A DNA stretch of 64,000 nucleotides from the NCBI RefSeq assembly GCF_009668025.1, contig NZ_WJXZ01000014.1, forward strand, positions 764,448-828,447, given 5' to 3'. This document shows, in pieces, positions 1-8,962 of the stretch. Each line of letters starts with the position of its first letter. The stretch's first letter is position 1. Under the pieces are notes generated by a model. It ran no database searches. It saw only the letters and a program-made list of their open reading frames with translations, and was not told the origin of the DNA. The DNA is from Larkinella terrae (GTDB taxonomy: Bacteria; Bacteroidota; Bacteroidia; Cytophagales; Spirosomataceae). Both the position numbers and the translations under genes were made by a program.

Positions 1-2
1 GC

Positions 3-563
3 GTCAATCTGAGCAGTAACATCAGCCAGAAACTGGACTTCTCGCTGTCGTATTCGGGTAACTTCAACGATGTGAAATATTCGCTTCAGCCACAAAACAA
101 CAACAAGTATTATTTTCAGGTGCTGGGTGGTCGGGTCAACTGGATTTTTGGTCCCGGTCTGGTGCTGCAATCGGATATTTCCAACCAGAAATACACCGGT
201 TTCAACGGCAGCATCAATCAGCACTACACCCTCTGGAACGCCGGAGTGGGCAAGAAATTCCTGAAAGATCAGCGGGGTGAACTGAAGGTAACGGTTTTCG
301 ATTTGCTGAAGCAGAACAACAGCATCAGCGTGACGCAGGCCGATACGTACGTCGAAAACAGCCGCGCGCAGGTGTTGCAGCGGTATTTTATGCTGACGTT
401 CACCTACAACCTGCGCCAGTTCAAGGTGTCGCCCTCCAACGGTAATAACAACAGCAATGAAGACCGTCCGTATCGGCAAAACGGCGGTGGCGGAGGCCGT
501 TTCCCCGGCGGTGGTGGGGGCGGAGGCCGTTTCCCCGGTGGTCCGGGACCGGGAAACAATTGA
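3..563 (+). CDS. Outer-membrane beta-barrel protein, C-terminal part (gene begins before the window)
   Basis: The reading frame is open from the first bases of the window and ends at TGA 561-563, so only the last 187 codons are present. Alternating hydrophobic/polar segments rich in Tyr, Phe and Asn, and a strand near the end (FMLTFTYNLRQF), are typical of the last strands of a TonB-receptor-like barrel with a carboxypeptidase-like N-terminal domain. After the barrel comes an unusual low-complexity tail with two GGRFPGG units and many Gly, probably exposed or periplasmic. The exact family and any ligand cannot be read from this piece. A hairpin lies just downstream. Confidence 0.7.
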   Translation, partial: VNLSSNISQKLDFSLSYSGNFNDVKYSLQPQNNNKYYFQVLGGRVNWIFGPGLVLQSDISNQKYTGFNGSINQHYTLWNAGVGKKFLKDQRGELKVTVFDLLKQNNSISVTQADTYVENSRAQVLQRYFMLTFTYNLRQFKVSPSNGNNNSNEDRPYRQNGGGGGRFPGGGGGGGRFPGGPGPGNN

Positions 564-574
564 TTGAAGTGATT

Positions 575-1588
575 TTACAACCCGGCTTGTGTCGATGTCC
601 GAATCACAAGCCGGGTTGCGATTTTTACGGGCTCGGACGAAGCGGTTTTTTGCTTTCCTTCGATCAGATCAATCAAGCGTCCGGCGGCTACCTGACCAAT
701 TTCCAGCGCCGGTTGTTCGACCGTACTCATCGGCGGGTCGAGTAAATCAGCCACGGCAATGTTGGTAAATCCGATCAGCGCAATTTGGCTGGGGATCGAA
801 ATCTTCCGTTTTTTCAGCGTTGCCAGGCACCCGAGAGCCAGCCGGTCGCTGGCGGCAAAAAAGGCGTCTGGCATCTGATTGAGTAAATCATCCACAATTG
901 GCTCCACTTCATTCGGGCCAAAACCGGCATGCCGAACCAGCTTTTCATCGTACGGAATCCCGTATTTTTCCAGCGCAAACCGGTACCCCGCTAGCCTTTC
1001 CTGCGCAATCGAAATACCTGCCGGAATGGCCACGTGTGCGATGCGTCGGCGGCCCGATTGGATCAGGTGTTCCGTGGCCGCAAAAGCGCCCGCAAAATTA
1101 TCCGCTGTCACGCTCGGCACATCAAGGTCTTTCGACGCCCGGTCAAACAGGACAATCGGTAGCTTTTTCTCCTGCAGCTGGCGCAAATACGACACGTCGG
1201 TGGTGTTGCTGGACAGCGAGATCAGCAAACCGTCGGCTTTTCGGGAAACCACCTGCTGCACCGTCGCCAACTCCCGCTCGTAGGACTCGTGACTCTGGAA
1301 AATGCTGACGTGGTAGCCCCGGTTATAAGCCACGGCCTCAATTCCGTTGATGACCTGCGAGAAAAAGAGGTTGGCAATCTGCGGAACCACAACGCCGATG
1401 ACCCGGCTGCGGTTTTCCTTCAAACTCACCGCAATCGGATTGGGCCGGTAGTGCAATCGCTCGGCGTATTCAACGACCTGACGCTTGGTTTCGGCGTTGA
1501 TTTCGTAGCTGTCCCGCAAGGCCCGCGACACCGTCGAGGTCGAAAGATTCAGCGCGCGGGCAATGTCCTTGATGGTTATGGCGTCCAA
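575..1588 (-). CDS. LacI-family transcriptional regulator
   Basis: A 337-residue protein of normal LacI/GalR length. Residues about 4-50 form the helix-turn-helix and hinge (ITIKDIARALNLSTSTVSRA). The remainder is a periplasmic-binding-protein-like sensor domain (VIGVVVPQIANLFFSQVI; ADGLLISLS; PIVLFDR; IALIGFTN). The most likely start is TTG at 1588, because it gives the usual short lead before ITIKDIA and no ATG lies close upstream. The ligand is probably a sugar or sugar phosphate (inference). A 16-bp perfect palindrome 58 bp upstream suggests autoregulation and possible control of the divergent fructose bisphosphatase gene. Confidence 0.9.
   Translation of the reverse strand: MDAITIKDIARALNLSTSTVSRALRDSYEINAETKRQVVEYAERLHYRPNPIAVSLKENRSRVIGVVVPQIANLFFSQVINGIEAVAYNRGYHVSIFQSHESYERELATVQQVVSRKADGLLISLSSNTTDVSYLRQLQEKKLPIVLFDRASKDLDVPSVTADNFAGAFAATEHLIQSGRRRIAHVAIPAGISIAQERLAGYRFALEKYGIPYDEKLVRHAGFGPNEVEPIVDDLLNQMPDAFFAASDRLALGCLATLKKRKISIPSQIALIGFTNIAVADLLDPPMSTVEQPALEIGQVAAGRLIDLIEGKQKTASSEPVKIATRLVIRTSTQAGL
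578..618 (+). terminator. Hairpin between convergent genes, overlapping the end of the LacI gene
   Basis: Perfect 14-bp arms (578-591 and 605-618) with a 13-nt loop, followed on the + strand by a short T run, fit an intrinsic terminator for the barrel gene. The stem also covers the last codons (QAGL) of the convergent LacI gene. On the minus strand no T run follows, so it is a better terminator for the + strand. Confidence 0.6.
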
Positions 1589-1869
1589 AGCAATTATTGG
1601 TAAAATTCAAAAAAAGACCAATCACTTTTCCGGCAGAAGCAACTTCCGGGAACGTTCCCGGTAACGATTGCGTGAATAAATAGTCAGTAAAATTTTAAAA
1701 TAAAAAACTTCCTGCCTAATCTTATCCAGTTATCCAACTATTCCTTCCTCTATCCGGGTTTATCCATTTCTGCGAAAAAGATAATTTTTTAACTGGATCG
1801 GGCTGTCCTGTTCCTTCCGGTATTGCTTTTGTGTAATCGAACTATTCACCCATAAAATTCTCAACGACG
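1589..1869. promoter_or_regulatory. Divergent promoter region between lacI-type gene and fbp
   Basis: This AT-rich 281-bp spacer separates the divergent LacI and fructose bisphosphatase genes and must hold both promoters. I could not identify a clean Bacteroidota -33/-7 pair (TTTG / TAnnTTTG). The only strong signal is the operator-like palindrome at 1646-1661. Confidence 0.5.
1646..1661. promoter_or_regulatory. Candidate LacI-family operator (16-bp perfect palindrome)
   Basis: The sequence CCGGGAACGTTCCCGG is fully self-complementary with a central CG flanked by A/T (AACGTT), the pattern of LacI/GalR/PurR operators. It lies 58 bp upstream of the adjacent LacI-type start codon. Its use by this regulator is inferred. 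Confidence 0.6.
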
Positions 1870-2883
1870 ATGAACGTACAGCAGATGGAAACAGCCGTTT
1901 CGCACCCTTTGGCGTTGCCGGTTGGCGTTACCCTGGACCGGTATATCATGCACCGGCAAACCGCCTTCCCGTACGCAACGGGCGAGCTTTCGCAATTGCT
2001 GCGCGACATTGCGCTGGCCGGAAAAATCATTCACCGGGAAGTAAATCGGGCGGGTTTGATCGACCTCACCGGCGGAATGGGCATCCAGAATGTGCAGGGC
2101 GAAAGTCAGCAGAAACTGGACATGATCGCCAACATCCGGTTCAGCCGGGCGCTGAAAAACGGGGGAGAAGCTTGTGCGATTATCTCGGAAGAGGAGGAAG
2201 AAATTATTTACACCGGTAACAACCACGCCAAGTACGTCGTGGCCATGGACCCGCTCGACGGGTCGTCCAACATCGACGTGAACGTGTCAATCGGTACGAT
2301 TTTTTCGATTTACCGACGCGTGACGCCCATCGGAACACAACCCACGATGGCCGATTTTCTCCAGGGCGGACGGCGGCAGGTGGCTGCTGGTTACATTCTC
2401 TACGGTTCTTCGACGATTCTGGTGTATACGACCGGCCATAATGCCAACGGTTTTACGTACGACGCATCGCTGGGGGAATTTATTCTATCGCATCCCGACA
2501 TCCAGAGCCCGGCCGACGGCCAGATTTATTCCTGCAACGATGGCAATCTGGACGATTACGAACTGGGTGTGCAGAATTACCTGACCCAATGCCGCCGGAA
2601 AAAATACACCGCCCGCTACATCGGCTCGCTGGTCGGCGATTTCCACCGGAATTTGCTGAAAGGCGGTATTTACCTGTATCCGCCGACGAAAAAGAATCCG
2701 GATGGCAAACTTCGGCTGCTTTACGAAGCCTATCCGCTGGCTTTCTTAGCCGAAATGACCGGTTGCCTCGCTACTTCAGGCTACCAATCCGTGCTGGACA
2801 TCAAACCGTTCAGTTTCCACCAGCGCACCCCGCTTTACATCGGCTCGCCCGTCATGGTCGAAAATCTGCTGAATATGTTGTAG
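1870..2883 (+). CDS. fbp: Class I fructose-1,6-bisphosphatase
   Basis: Hydrolyses fructose 1,6-bisphosphate to fructose 6-phosphate in gluconeogenesis, in the cytoplasm. The 337-residue length is normal for class I enzymes. The acidic metal-binding stretch (SEEEEEI) and the hallmark motif DPLDGSSNIDVNVSIGTIF are present, as are the C-terminal EAYPLAFLAE and QRTPLYIGS segments that shape the substrate site. It starts at an ATG 281 bp from the divergent LacI gene and ends facing the convergent permease gene. In a bacterium living on sugar acids that give trioses or pyruvate, the enzyme is needed to make hexose phosphates. Confidence 0.95.
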   Translation: MNVQQMETAVSHPLALPVGVTLDRYIMHRQTAFPYATGELSQLLRDIALAGKIIHREVNRAGLIDLTGGMGIQNVQGESQQKLDMIANIRFSRALKNGGEACAIISEEEEEIIYTGNNHAKYVVAMDPLDGSSNIDVNVSIGTIFSIYRRVTPIGTQPTMADFLQGGRRQVAAGYILYGSSTILVYTTGHNANGFTYDASLGEFILSHPDIQSPADGQIYSCNDGNLDDYELGVQNYLTQCRRKKYTARYIGSLVGDFHRNLLKGGIYLYPPTKKNPDGKLRLLYEAYPLAFLAEMTGCLATSGYQSVLDIKPFSFHQRTPLYIGSPVMVENLLNML

Positions 2884-2964
2884 GGCAGAGGGGAACGGGC
2901 ATGGGGCAACGGGCACAGAGCGAAAGCGGTTTTACCCTCTGCCCTTACCCCTCTGCCCCATGCC
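2883..2964. terminator. Nested inverted repeats between convergent fbp and permease genes
   Basis: An 11-bp arm at 2883-2893 is perfectly complementary to 2948-2958, and GGGCATGGGGCA at about 2898 matches TGCCCCATGCC at 2954-2964. The C/G-rich repeats could form a bidirectional terminator. The second arm reaches the permease stop codon. Confidence 0.4.
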
Positions 2965-5633
2965 TATTCGCTCCGCAAGCTTTTCACGGGATTCGTTAGC
3001 GCGGCTTTGATACTTTGAAAACTTACCGTCAGCAGGGCAATGCCGACCGCCAGCAGTCCGGCCAGGGCAAAAATCCACCAGTCGATCGTCACCTTATAGG
3101 CAAACTCTTCCAGCCATCGATTCATGCCCCACCAGGCAAAAGGGGACGCCAGCACCAGCGCGATCAGAATGAGCTTGAGGAAGTCTTTGGAGAGTAGTGC
3201 GACAACACTGCCCACGGATGCGCCAAGCACCTTCCGAACGCCGATCTCTTTGGTTCGTTGTTCAGCGGTGTGAGTAGCCAGCCCGAATAACCCTAAACAG
3301 GCAATGAAAATCGTCAGGCTGGAAAAGAGCGTTAACACCTGTTCTATTTTTTGTTCGCCGACGTAAACCTGCGCAAATCGGTCGTCCAGAAACGAGTAGG
3401 AAAAAGGCGCAGCGGGCGAATAGGATTCCCATTGCTGTTTCAAGGAAGCGAGAAACTGCGGGAGGTTTTCCGTGCGGGTTTTGACGAGGATATTGCCTGA
3501 GTTTCTGCCCAAAAACATGGCTAACGGCCCGATTTTCTGCCGCAGGGATTCAAAATGAAAGTCGCTGACTACACCGACAACCCGATAAATGATCTGGACG
3601 CCATTGTCATCCGTGTAGCCGATCAATTCTCTTCCGATTGGGTTTTTCTGCCAGCCCAACGCCTGAACCGCCGTTTCATTCAGAATTACCCCGGAGGCAT
3701 CGGAGGGGAAACTTTTTGAAAAATTCCGCCCCTGCACCATCCGCATTCCCAGGGTTGGAATGTACTCCGGATCAACAAAATAAAACCGGGTCATGACACC
3801 CTGATCCGGGTTGTCTTTGGCGCGTACGGTGGTGTTATCCATGTTCGATCTCCCGACGGGTACCTGCCCCGAAATGCTCCCCGAAACGACTTGCGGAAAG
3901 CGAGTGATCTGGTCGCGGAAAACCGCTTCGTTATTGCGAAGCATGTGCGTATCATGAATCACCAGCACCTGTTCGTGGTCAAAACCTACTTTCTGCGCTT
4001 GCATGTAGCGCAGTTGCCGATCCGCCGTAACGGTGGCAATGATCAGCGAAATAGTTACAAAAAATTGAAACACCACCAAACCGCTACGCAGGTTGAAGCT
4101 CCCGCGCCCGGCGACCATCCGCCCTTTTAAGACTAAAACCGGTTTAAAAGAGGCCAGGTAAAAAGCCGGGTAACTACCCGCGAGCAATCCCACCAAAACC
4201 GTACCTGCTACCAGTCCAGCCGCTATTGAGGGTTGTGTCAATAAGTTGATTGTAAGGGTTTTACTGGTTAGTTGGTTAAAGAAGGGCAATGCCATACTGA
4301 CAATCAGCAAGCCCACCAGCAGGGCCACCGTCGCCAGCAGGATCGACTCGATCAGAAACTGTTGCTGCAATTGCCCTTTCACCGAACCCAGCACTTTCCG
4401 GACGCCAACCTCGCGCGAACGCCGGACTGCCGTGGCCGTCGACAGGTTCATGAAGTTCACACAGGCAATCAGCAGCATAAAGGCCGCAATGGCCGTCAGC
4501 ACGTAAACGTAGGTGATAGCTCCCCCCGGGTTTGAATCGGTTTTGGAGTACAAGTGAATGTCGGTGAGCGGTTGCAGAAAAACTCCGAAATCATCACCCC
4601 GCTCGCGAAACTGTTTGGGGGTCAGTTTCATCCATTTCAGTATTTCGCTCCCGATCTGTTTTTCAGCGAGTTGGGGGATTTTGGCCTCCAGCTTTTTATA
4701 ATCGTAGTGCTCGGGCAGCAGCAGAAAGGTTTCATAGCTTAGATTATACAACCATCCCGGCCAATCGATGATCTGGTCACGACCGGCTAGCGTCGCCAGC
4801 ATATCGAACTGAAAATGAGAGTTCGCCGGTACATTTCGGACCACGCCCGTAACCCGAAAGGGCGATTTGTCACTGCCAAATGAGATGATTTTCCCAATCG
4901 GATCCTGCTTACCGAAGTATTTCCGGGCGGTTTCTTCGGTCAACACCACCGTGTTTGGCTCGGCCAGCGCCCGGCTCGGGTTCCCTTTCAGAAACGGAAT
5001 GGTGAATACGTCGAAAAAAGTGGAATCGACGAGCAGCAGATTATCCTGTCGGAACGAGGTGGTTCCGTAGCTCACAAACTCACTCCACCCGCGGACGCGC
5101 GTCACTTTGAGGACTTCCGGGAATTCCTGTTTCAAATCCCGGGCGGCATTCTGGCCTAAACCGTATCCGCCAATATCCTTCCCGTTCAGCTGCAACTTCA
5201 ATCCAACCCGGAAAATCCGATCCGCTTTCTCGTTGTAGCGATCGTAGGATAATTCATCCTGCACATAGAGCATGATCAGAATGCAGGTCGCCAATCCGAT
5301 GGCCAGACCGATGACGTTAATACTTGTTGAAACTTTTTGTCGTTTCAGGTTCCGAAACGCTATTTTCAGATAATTACGAATCATAGTGGGGCTTAAGCTG
5401 GAAGGGGTTTGTTGATACTGTTCTTGTTTATTCGTTTTTCGTCGGCGCACAAACGGCGGCAGCACCGACACGACGTTCAGCAGGTAACGGAGCGTAGCCG
5501 GGGTTTTGCCCGAACGGTTATACCAATAAATATATAATTCATCCAGATCACCTTCCACCTCCTCCAGCGTATTGGCGGGATGGAGCCGGGTGAGTAGCCA
5601 GTGAGCCCAGGTGGGCGGTTTATTCGATTTCAT
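2964..5633 (-). CDS. MacB/FtsX-type ABC transporter permease with N-terminal prefix domain
   Basis: An 889-residue inner-membrane protein. Residues 1-70 form the small prefix domain common in Cytophagales permeases (HWLLTRLHPANTLEEVEGDL). It then shows the MacB layout twice: a transmembrane helix (about 97-117), a large periplasmic MacB_PCD domain, then three FtsX helices. The second half repeats this, ending with TAEQRTKEIGVRKVLGAS and two more helices. The RSREVGVRKVLGS motif marks the first FtsX module. No ATPase gene is adjacent, so the partner must be encoded elsewhere. Such permeases are often tied to efflux or envelope stress; the substrate is unknown. Confidence 0.9.
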   Translation of the reverse strand: MKSNKPPTWAHWLLTRLHPANTLEEVEGDLDELYIYWYNRSGKTPATLRYLLNVVSVLPPFVRRRKTNKQEQYQQTPSSLSPTMIRNYLKIAFRNLKRQKVSTSINVIGLAIGLATCILIMLYVQDELSYDRYNEKADRIFRVGLKLQLNGKDIGGYGLGQNAARDLKQEFPEVLKVTRVRGWSEFVSYGTTSFRQDNLLLVDSTFFDVFTIPFLKGNPSRALAEPNTVVLTEETARKYFGKQDPIGKIISFGSDKSPFRVTGVVRNVPANSHFQFDMLATLAGRDQIIDWPGWLYNLSYETFLLLPEHYDYKKLEAKIPQLAEKQIGSEILKWMKLTPKQFRERGDDFGVFLQPLTDIHLYSKTDSNPGGAITYVYVLTAIAAFMLLIACVNFMNLSTATAVRRSREVGVRKVLGSVKGQLQQQFLIESILLATVALLVGLLIVSMALPFFNQLTSKTLTINLLTQPSIAAGLVAGTVLVGLLAGSYPAFYLASFKPVLVLKGRMVAGRGSFNLRSGLVVFQFFVTISLIIATVTADRQLRYMQAQKVGFDHEQVLVIHDTHMLRNNEAVFRDQITRFPQVVSGSISGQVPVGRSNMDNTTVRAKDNPDQGVMTRFYFVDPEYIPTLGMRMVQGRNFSKSFPSDASGVILNETAVQALGWQKNPIGRELIGYTDDNGVQIIYRVVGVVSDFHFESLRQKIGPLAMFLGRNSGNILVKTRTENLPQFLASLKQQWESYSPAAPFSYSFLDDRFAQVYVGEQKIEQVLTLFSSLTIFIACLGLFGLATHTAEQRTKEIGVRKVLGASVGSVVALLSKDFLKLILIALVLASPFAWWGMNRWLEEFAYKVTIDWWIFALAGLLAVGIALLTVSFQSIKAALTNPVKSLRSE

Positions 5634-5747
5634 AAGCTACCAGTTCATCCAATAAAACCGCTCCATCAAATTCACACAAATACGTCCGAAGCATCAGTGC
5701 AGTCTATTAGTCTCTATTTTATCGTACAAATCTGTTGCCAACAAATT

Positions 5748-5781
5748 AAAAAGGCCGTTTCTGGATGGAAACGGCCTTTTT
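5748..5781 (-). terminator. Intrinsic terminator downstream of the lipoprotein gene
   Basis: Perfect 13-bp arms (5748-5760 and 5769-5781) with an 8-nt loop, rich in GGCCG/CGGCC and ending in a T run on either strand. It lies about 110 bp after the lipoprotein stop and before the permease start, both transcribed leftward. Confidence 0.75.
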
Positions 5782-5889
5782 ACGCCAAATAACCAGTTAA
5801 TTACTGTCCGCAAATGGACAAGTTTTGTCCCGCACCGGACATCTTAAATAGACACCCAGGGATTGACTTTTACAAAATTTTCAGCCCGG

Positions 5890-6771
5890 CTATTTATAAG
5901 TGATTGTGTAATAAAAGGTGCCCATGGCGCCCACCCGGGCGCTCCGTTGCGTCGGAAAATTAGCGGCATTCACACGCTGCGTCTCACTGAGTACTTTACC
6001 GCCGTTGCAACCGTATAAGGCGGTGCATTGCTGGATTGTTCGGTAGCGCAAATTATTCGTCGTGAGCGCATTATCCAGGCCCACCAGCCCGGTCACGTCC
6101 GCTACACTTCGGTTCGAAGTAGCTAACAGGGCGGCTAAAATCTGATATTCTTTGCTGTCGGCGAACACATTCTGGTTCTGGTCATATTCCTGATCAAGCA
6201 CCTCAAAAAAGTGGTTGGGATTTTTCGCCTTATTCATCTTTGTTTCGGCTACGTAGTCCAGATGTCCCTGAGCATCGAGGAATAATTGACCTAAGGTAAC
6301 ATTGCGTTTTACGGGATATCCTTCCTGATCCAACTGAAAGCTCATTTTTTTGACTTCCCGGTTATTGACGAATAACTGAGCATTGACCGTTTGGTCCGCA
6401 TACGTTAACACAAAACTCGCGGGCCTGATCTGACTCGTCCCAACCGAATCCAGGTCGTTGGAAATGGAGCTTAGGTTAATCCGGGTCAGGCGCTCATCGC
6501 TATACGTGAACTGGACCCAGGGTGTGCCACTCGTGGTCGAAGCACTCTGTAGATTGTCTTTAATCGACAGAAGCTGGTTCCGATCATTGTATTCAAACGT
6601 TGAGCGATAGACCAGATGAGCGAGTGTACCTTCGGCGTGGTAATCAATAAATGCCGGTAACATCAGGCTCTTCTGAGCCTCCTTATCAACCTTCGTCGAT
6701 TCCTGACAGGAGGAAAGAAAGTAAACTGAAATCAATGAAAGCAGGGAGGTTAAACGAAATAAACGATTCAT
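5890..6771 (-). CDS. Hypothetical lipoprotein
   Basis: About 293 residues from ATG 6771; a GTG two codons upstream is less likely. The N-terminus has a signal peptide with lipobox (SVYFLSSC), so it is probably lipid-anchored. The body contains repeated strand-like segments such as STFEYNDRNQLLSIKDN and VQFTYSDERLTRINL, resembling YD-type repeats seen in Bacteroidota cell-surface lipoproteins. I recognise no enzymatic motif. It is monocistronic, with its own terminator. Function unknown. Confidence 0.75.
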   Translation of the reverse strand: MNRLFRLTSLLSLISVYFLSSCQESTKVDKEAQKSLMLPAFIDYHAEGTLAHLVYRSTFEYNDRNQLLSIKDNLQSASTTSGTPWVQFTYSDERLTRINLSSISNDLDSVGTSQIRPASFVLTYADQTVNAQLFVNNREVKKMSFQLDQEGYPVKRNVTLGQLFLDAQGHLDYVAETKMNKAKNPNHFFEVLDQEYDQNQNVFADSKEYQILAALLATSNRSVADVTGLVGLDNALTTNNLRYRTIQQCTALYGCNGGKVLSETQRVNAANFPTQRSARVGAMGTFYYTITYK

Positions 6772-6889
6772 GAACACTACGATTTATGGTTTGGAAATAA
6801 AAAAGGGTAATCTGACTTGAAAACGGATTTGCAGAAGGTAACAATCCAGGATCGAACTTTCATTTATCTAACGACGAAGTGAAAGGTGA

Positions 6890-7092
6890 ATGACAAAGGA
6901 AAGAAATCGTATTTTTTTAATTAACTCCCTTGGGCAGGAAGTAGTTAAAAATGAAAATCCTGGTTTCGAAAGTACTCCGGTTTCATTGGCATCAGCGTTG
7001 GAAAATTCCCGACCGGTTTTGCTATTTATCTACATGGCTGGGGAGGAACACCGGTCACGCGCCGGGCAGTGGCGAATGATAATATTCTATAA
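6890..7092 (+). pseudogene. Remnant of a type IX secretion C-terminal sorting domain, frameshifted
   Basis: From 6890 the frame reads NRIFLINSLGQEVVKNENPG, then TPVSLASAL. The product continues one frame over from about 7000 as GKFPTGFAIYLHGWGGTPVTR and stops at 7090-7092. Together these match the T9SS type A sorting domain pattern (N-LLGQ-V ... LP-TGVY-L ... G-PVTRR-VV). A one-base frame change near 7000 splits it, and no upstream catalytic portion exists in the window. I read it as the last trace of a deleted secreted protein gene. Confidence 0.55.
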
Positions 7093-7234
7093 ATTGCCGA
7101 GAAAATGATATAGGTATTGCCGCTTTTTTTAGCCTTATTTTGAGAAACAGTATAACAGGTAGCCATTGTGATTCTGATCAACAGGCAATGTTCTGTTTCT
7201 GAACACACTAGCTGCCTGATAGAAACCCTTTCAG

Positions 7235-8875
7235 ATGAAAAAGCGACTTATTCCGGTACTTGTTTTCGGCGCTCTGCTCATGGAGCAGCGGTTTGCATTG
7301 GCTCAGTATCCGACCATTCCGGCGGATGTTCAGAAGCAAAGCGACAACCTGCTCAATGAATCCTACCGGCAGTCTAACATCGCCTGGCAAAAAGCCCTGC
7401 CGATTATCGAAAAAGAGGCAAAAGAAGGAAAACCGTATATTCCGTGGGCATCCCGTCCGGTCGATTTGCCGCAGGCCAGCATTCCGGCTTTCCCGGGTGC
7501 GGAAGGCGGTGGCGCTTACGCCTTTGGTGGGCGGGGCGGTAAAGTAATTGTGGTCACCAGCCTGGACGATCAGGGCCCCGGAACCTTGCGGGAAGCCTGC
7601 GAACAGGGCGGGGCGCGCACCATCGTTTTCAACATCGCCGGAATTATCAAATTGAAAAGTCCGCTGATTATCAGGGCTCCATACATTACGATTGCCGGTC
7701 AGACGGCGCCGGGCGACGGTGTTTGCATTGCGGGCGAATCGGTTTGGATCAACACCCACGACGTCGTGATTCGGTACATGCGGTTTCGCCGGGGCGAAAC
7801 CTTTGTCGGTCGGCGCGACGATTCCATCGGCGGAAATCCGATCGGGAACATCATGATCGACCACGTGTCGGCGAGCTGGGGACTCGACGAAAACATGTCG
7901 ATGTACCGCCATATGTATAATGACAGTACCGGCAAAACCGAGGACAAACTCGGCACGGTGAACATCACGATTCAAAACTCGATTTTTTCGGAAGCGCTCG
8001 ATACCTACAACCACGCCTTTGGCAGCACGCTGGGGGGCGAAAACTGTACGTTCATGCGCAACCTCTGGGCCGACAACGCGGGCCGGAATCCGTCGATTGG
8101 CTGGAATGGTATTTTCAACTTTGCCAACAATGTGATTTTCAACTGGGTACACCGTTCGACCGACGGGGGCGATTACCGCGCGATGTACAACATGATCAAC
8201 AACTACTACAAACCGGGACCGCTCACGCCGAAAGATTCGCCGATTGGCCACCGGATTTTGAAACCCGAATCGGGCCGTAGTAAATTGGGGTATCTGGTCT
8301 TCGGGCGCGCTTACGTGAACGGCAATATCTTGGAGGGAAATGAAAAAGTGACGAAGGACAACTGGGCCGGTGGGGTGCAGGTAGAGGATTGGCCGGATGC
8401 CGGGAAATACACCGCCAACATCAAATGGAACGAGCCGTTGCCCATGCCCAAGTTCACTATTTTGCCCACCCGACAGGCTTATGATTATGTGTTGGAAAAC
8501 GCCGGGGCCACGCTGCCGAAGCGTGACCCGGTTGATAACCGGATCGTTGAGCAGGTCCGAACCGGAAAAATTACCTACGACCCCAGTGTAAAGGCGCCGG
8601 AAACGCAGTTCAAACACCGCCGGTTGCCGCTGGATTCGTACAAAAACGGCATTATTACCGATATCAATCAGGTGGGCGGCTATCCGGCCTATACCGGAAA
8701 ACCGTACCTGGATTCGGACAAAGATGGCATGCCGGACGAGTGGGAAACCAAAAACGGCCTGAACCCGAAAGATCCTTCAGACGCCAGCCTGGACAAAAAC
8801 AAAGATGGCTATACCAGCATCGAAGACTACCTGAACAGCGTTGTTCCGGTGCAGAAAGTTCGTCCGAGAACGTAA
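7235..8875 (+). CDS. Secreted pectate-lyase-like polysaccharide lyase (PL1 type)
   Basis: A 546-residue protein with a signal peptide (cleavage near FALAQ). Residues about 85-370 resemble PL1 pectate lyases: FPGAEGGGAYAFGGRGGKV, TLREACEQGGARTIVFNIAG, ITIAGQTAPGDGV, then a right-handed beta-helix containing IMIDHVSASWGLDE, in which Asp and His-type residues of the Ca/substrate site lie. The C-terminus carries a Ca-binding thrombospondin-3-like segment (DSDKDGMPDEW; DKNKDGYTS). It cuts polygalacturonate by beta-elimination, probably outside the outer membrane. It heads the ten-gene + strand run. Exact specificity is not proven. Confidence 0.9.
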   Translation: MKKRLIPVLVFGALLMEQRFALAQYPTIPADVQKQSDNLLNESYRQSNIAWQKALPIIEKEAKEGKPYIPWASRPVDLPQASIPAFPGAEGGGAYAFGGRGGKVIVVTSLDDQGPGTLREACEQGGARTIVFNIAGIIKLKSPLIIRAPYITIAGQTAPGDGVCIAGESVWINTHDVVIRYMRFRRGETFVGRRDDSIGGNPIGNIMIDHVSASWGLDENMSMYRHMYNDSTGKTEDKLGTVNITIQNSIFSEALDTYNHAFGSTLGGENCTFMRNLWADNAGRNPSIGWNGIFNFANNVIFNWVHRSTDGGDYRAMYNMINNYYKPGPLTPKDSPIGHRILKPESGRSKLGYLVFGRAYVNGNILEGNEKVTKDNWAGGVQVEDWPDAGKYTANIKWNEPLPMPKFTILPTRQAYDYVLENAGATLPKRDPVDNRIVEQVRTGKITYDPSVKAPETQFKHRRLPLDSYKNGIITDINQVGGYPAYTGKPYLDSDKDGMPDEWETKNGLNPKDPSDASLDKNKDGYTSIEDYLNSVVPVQKVRPRT

Positions 8876-8881
8876 AAAAGT

Positions 8882-8946
8882 TGCCTCCAACCCCCTGAAG
8901 GGGATTTTGTCGGATTGTGAGAGCCCCCTGAAGGGGGTTGGAGGCA
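8882..8946. repeat. Palindromic repeat, family A (copy 1)
   Basis: The outer arms TGCCTCCAACCCCC and GGGGGTTGGAGGCA are perfectly complementary; the inner part is imperfect, with CCCCTGAAGGGG in both arms. It sits between the PL1 gene and the next gene. Related copies lie at 12123, 24079, 60942 and 63557. Confidence 0.8.
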
Positions 8947-8962
8947 TAAAGATCCTGAAACT

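Noticed and set aside
481-560. Gly-rich GGRFPGG repeats as a possible secretion tag or G-quadruplex
   Set aside because: Only two imperfect units; simple low-complexity tail of a partial barrel gene with no proof of a special role.
7208-8617. 469-codon open frame opposite the PL1 gene
   Set aside because: Antisense shadow of a strongly supported pectate-lyase-like gene; no domain or signal peptide.
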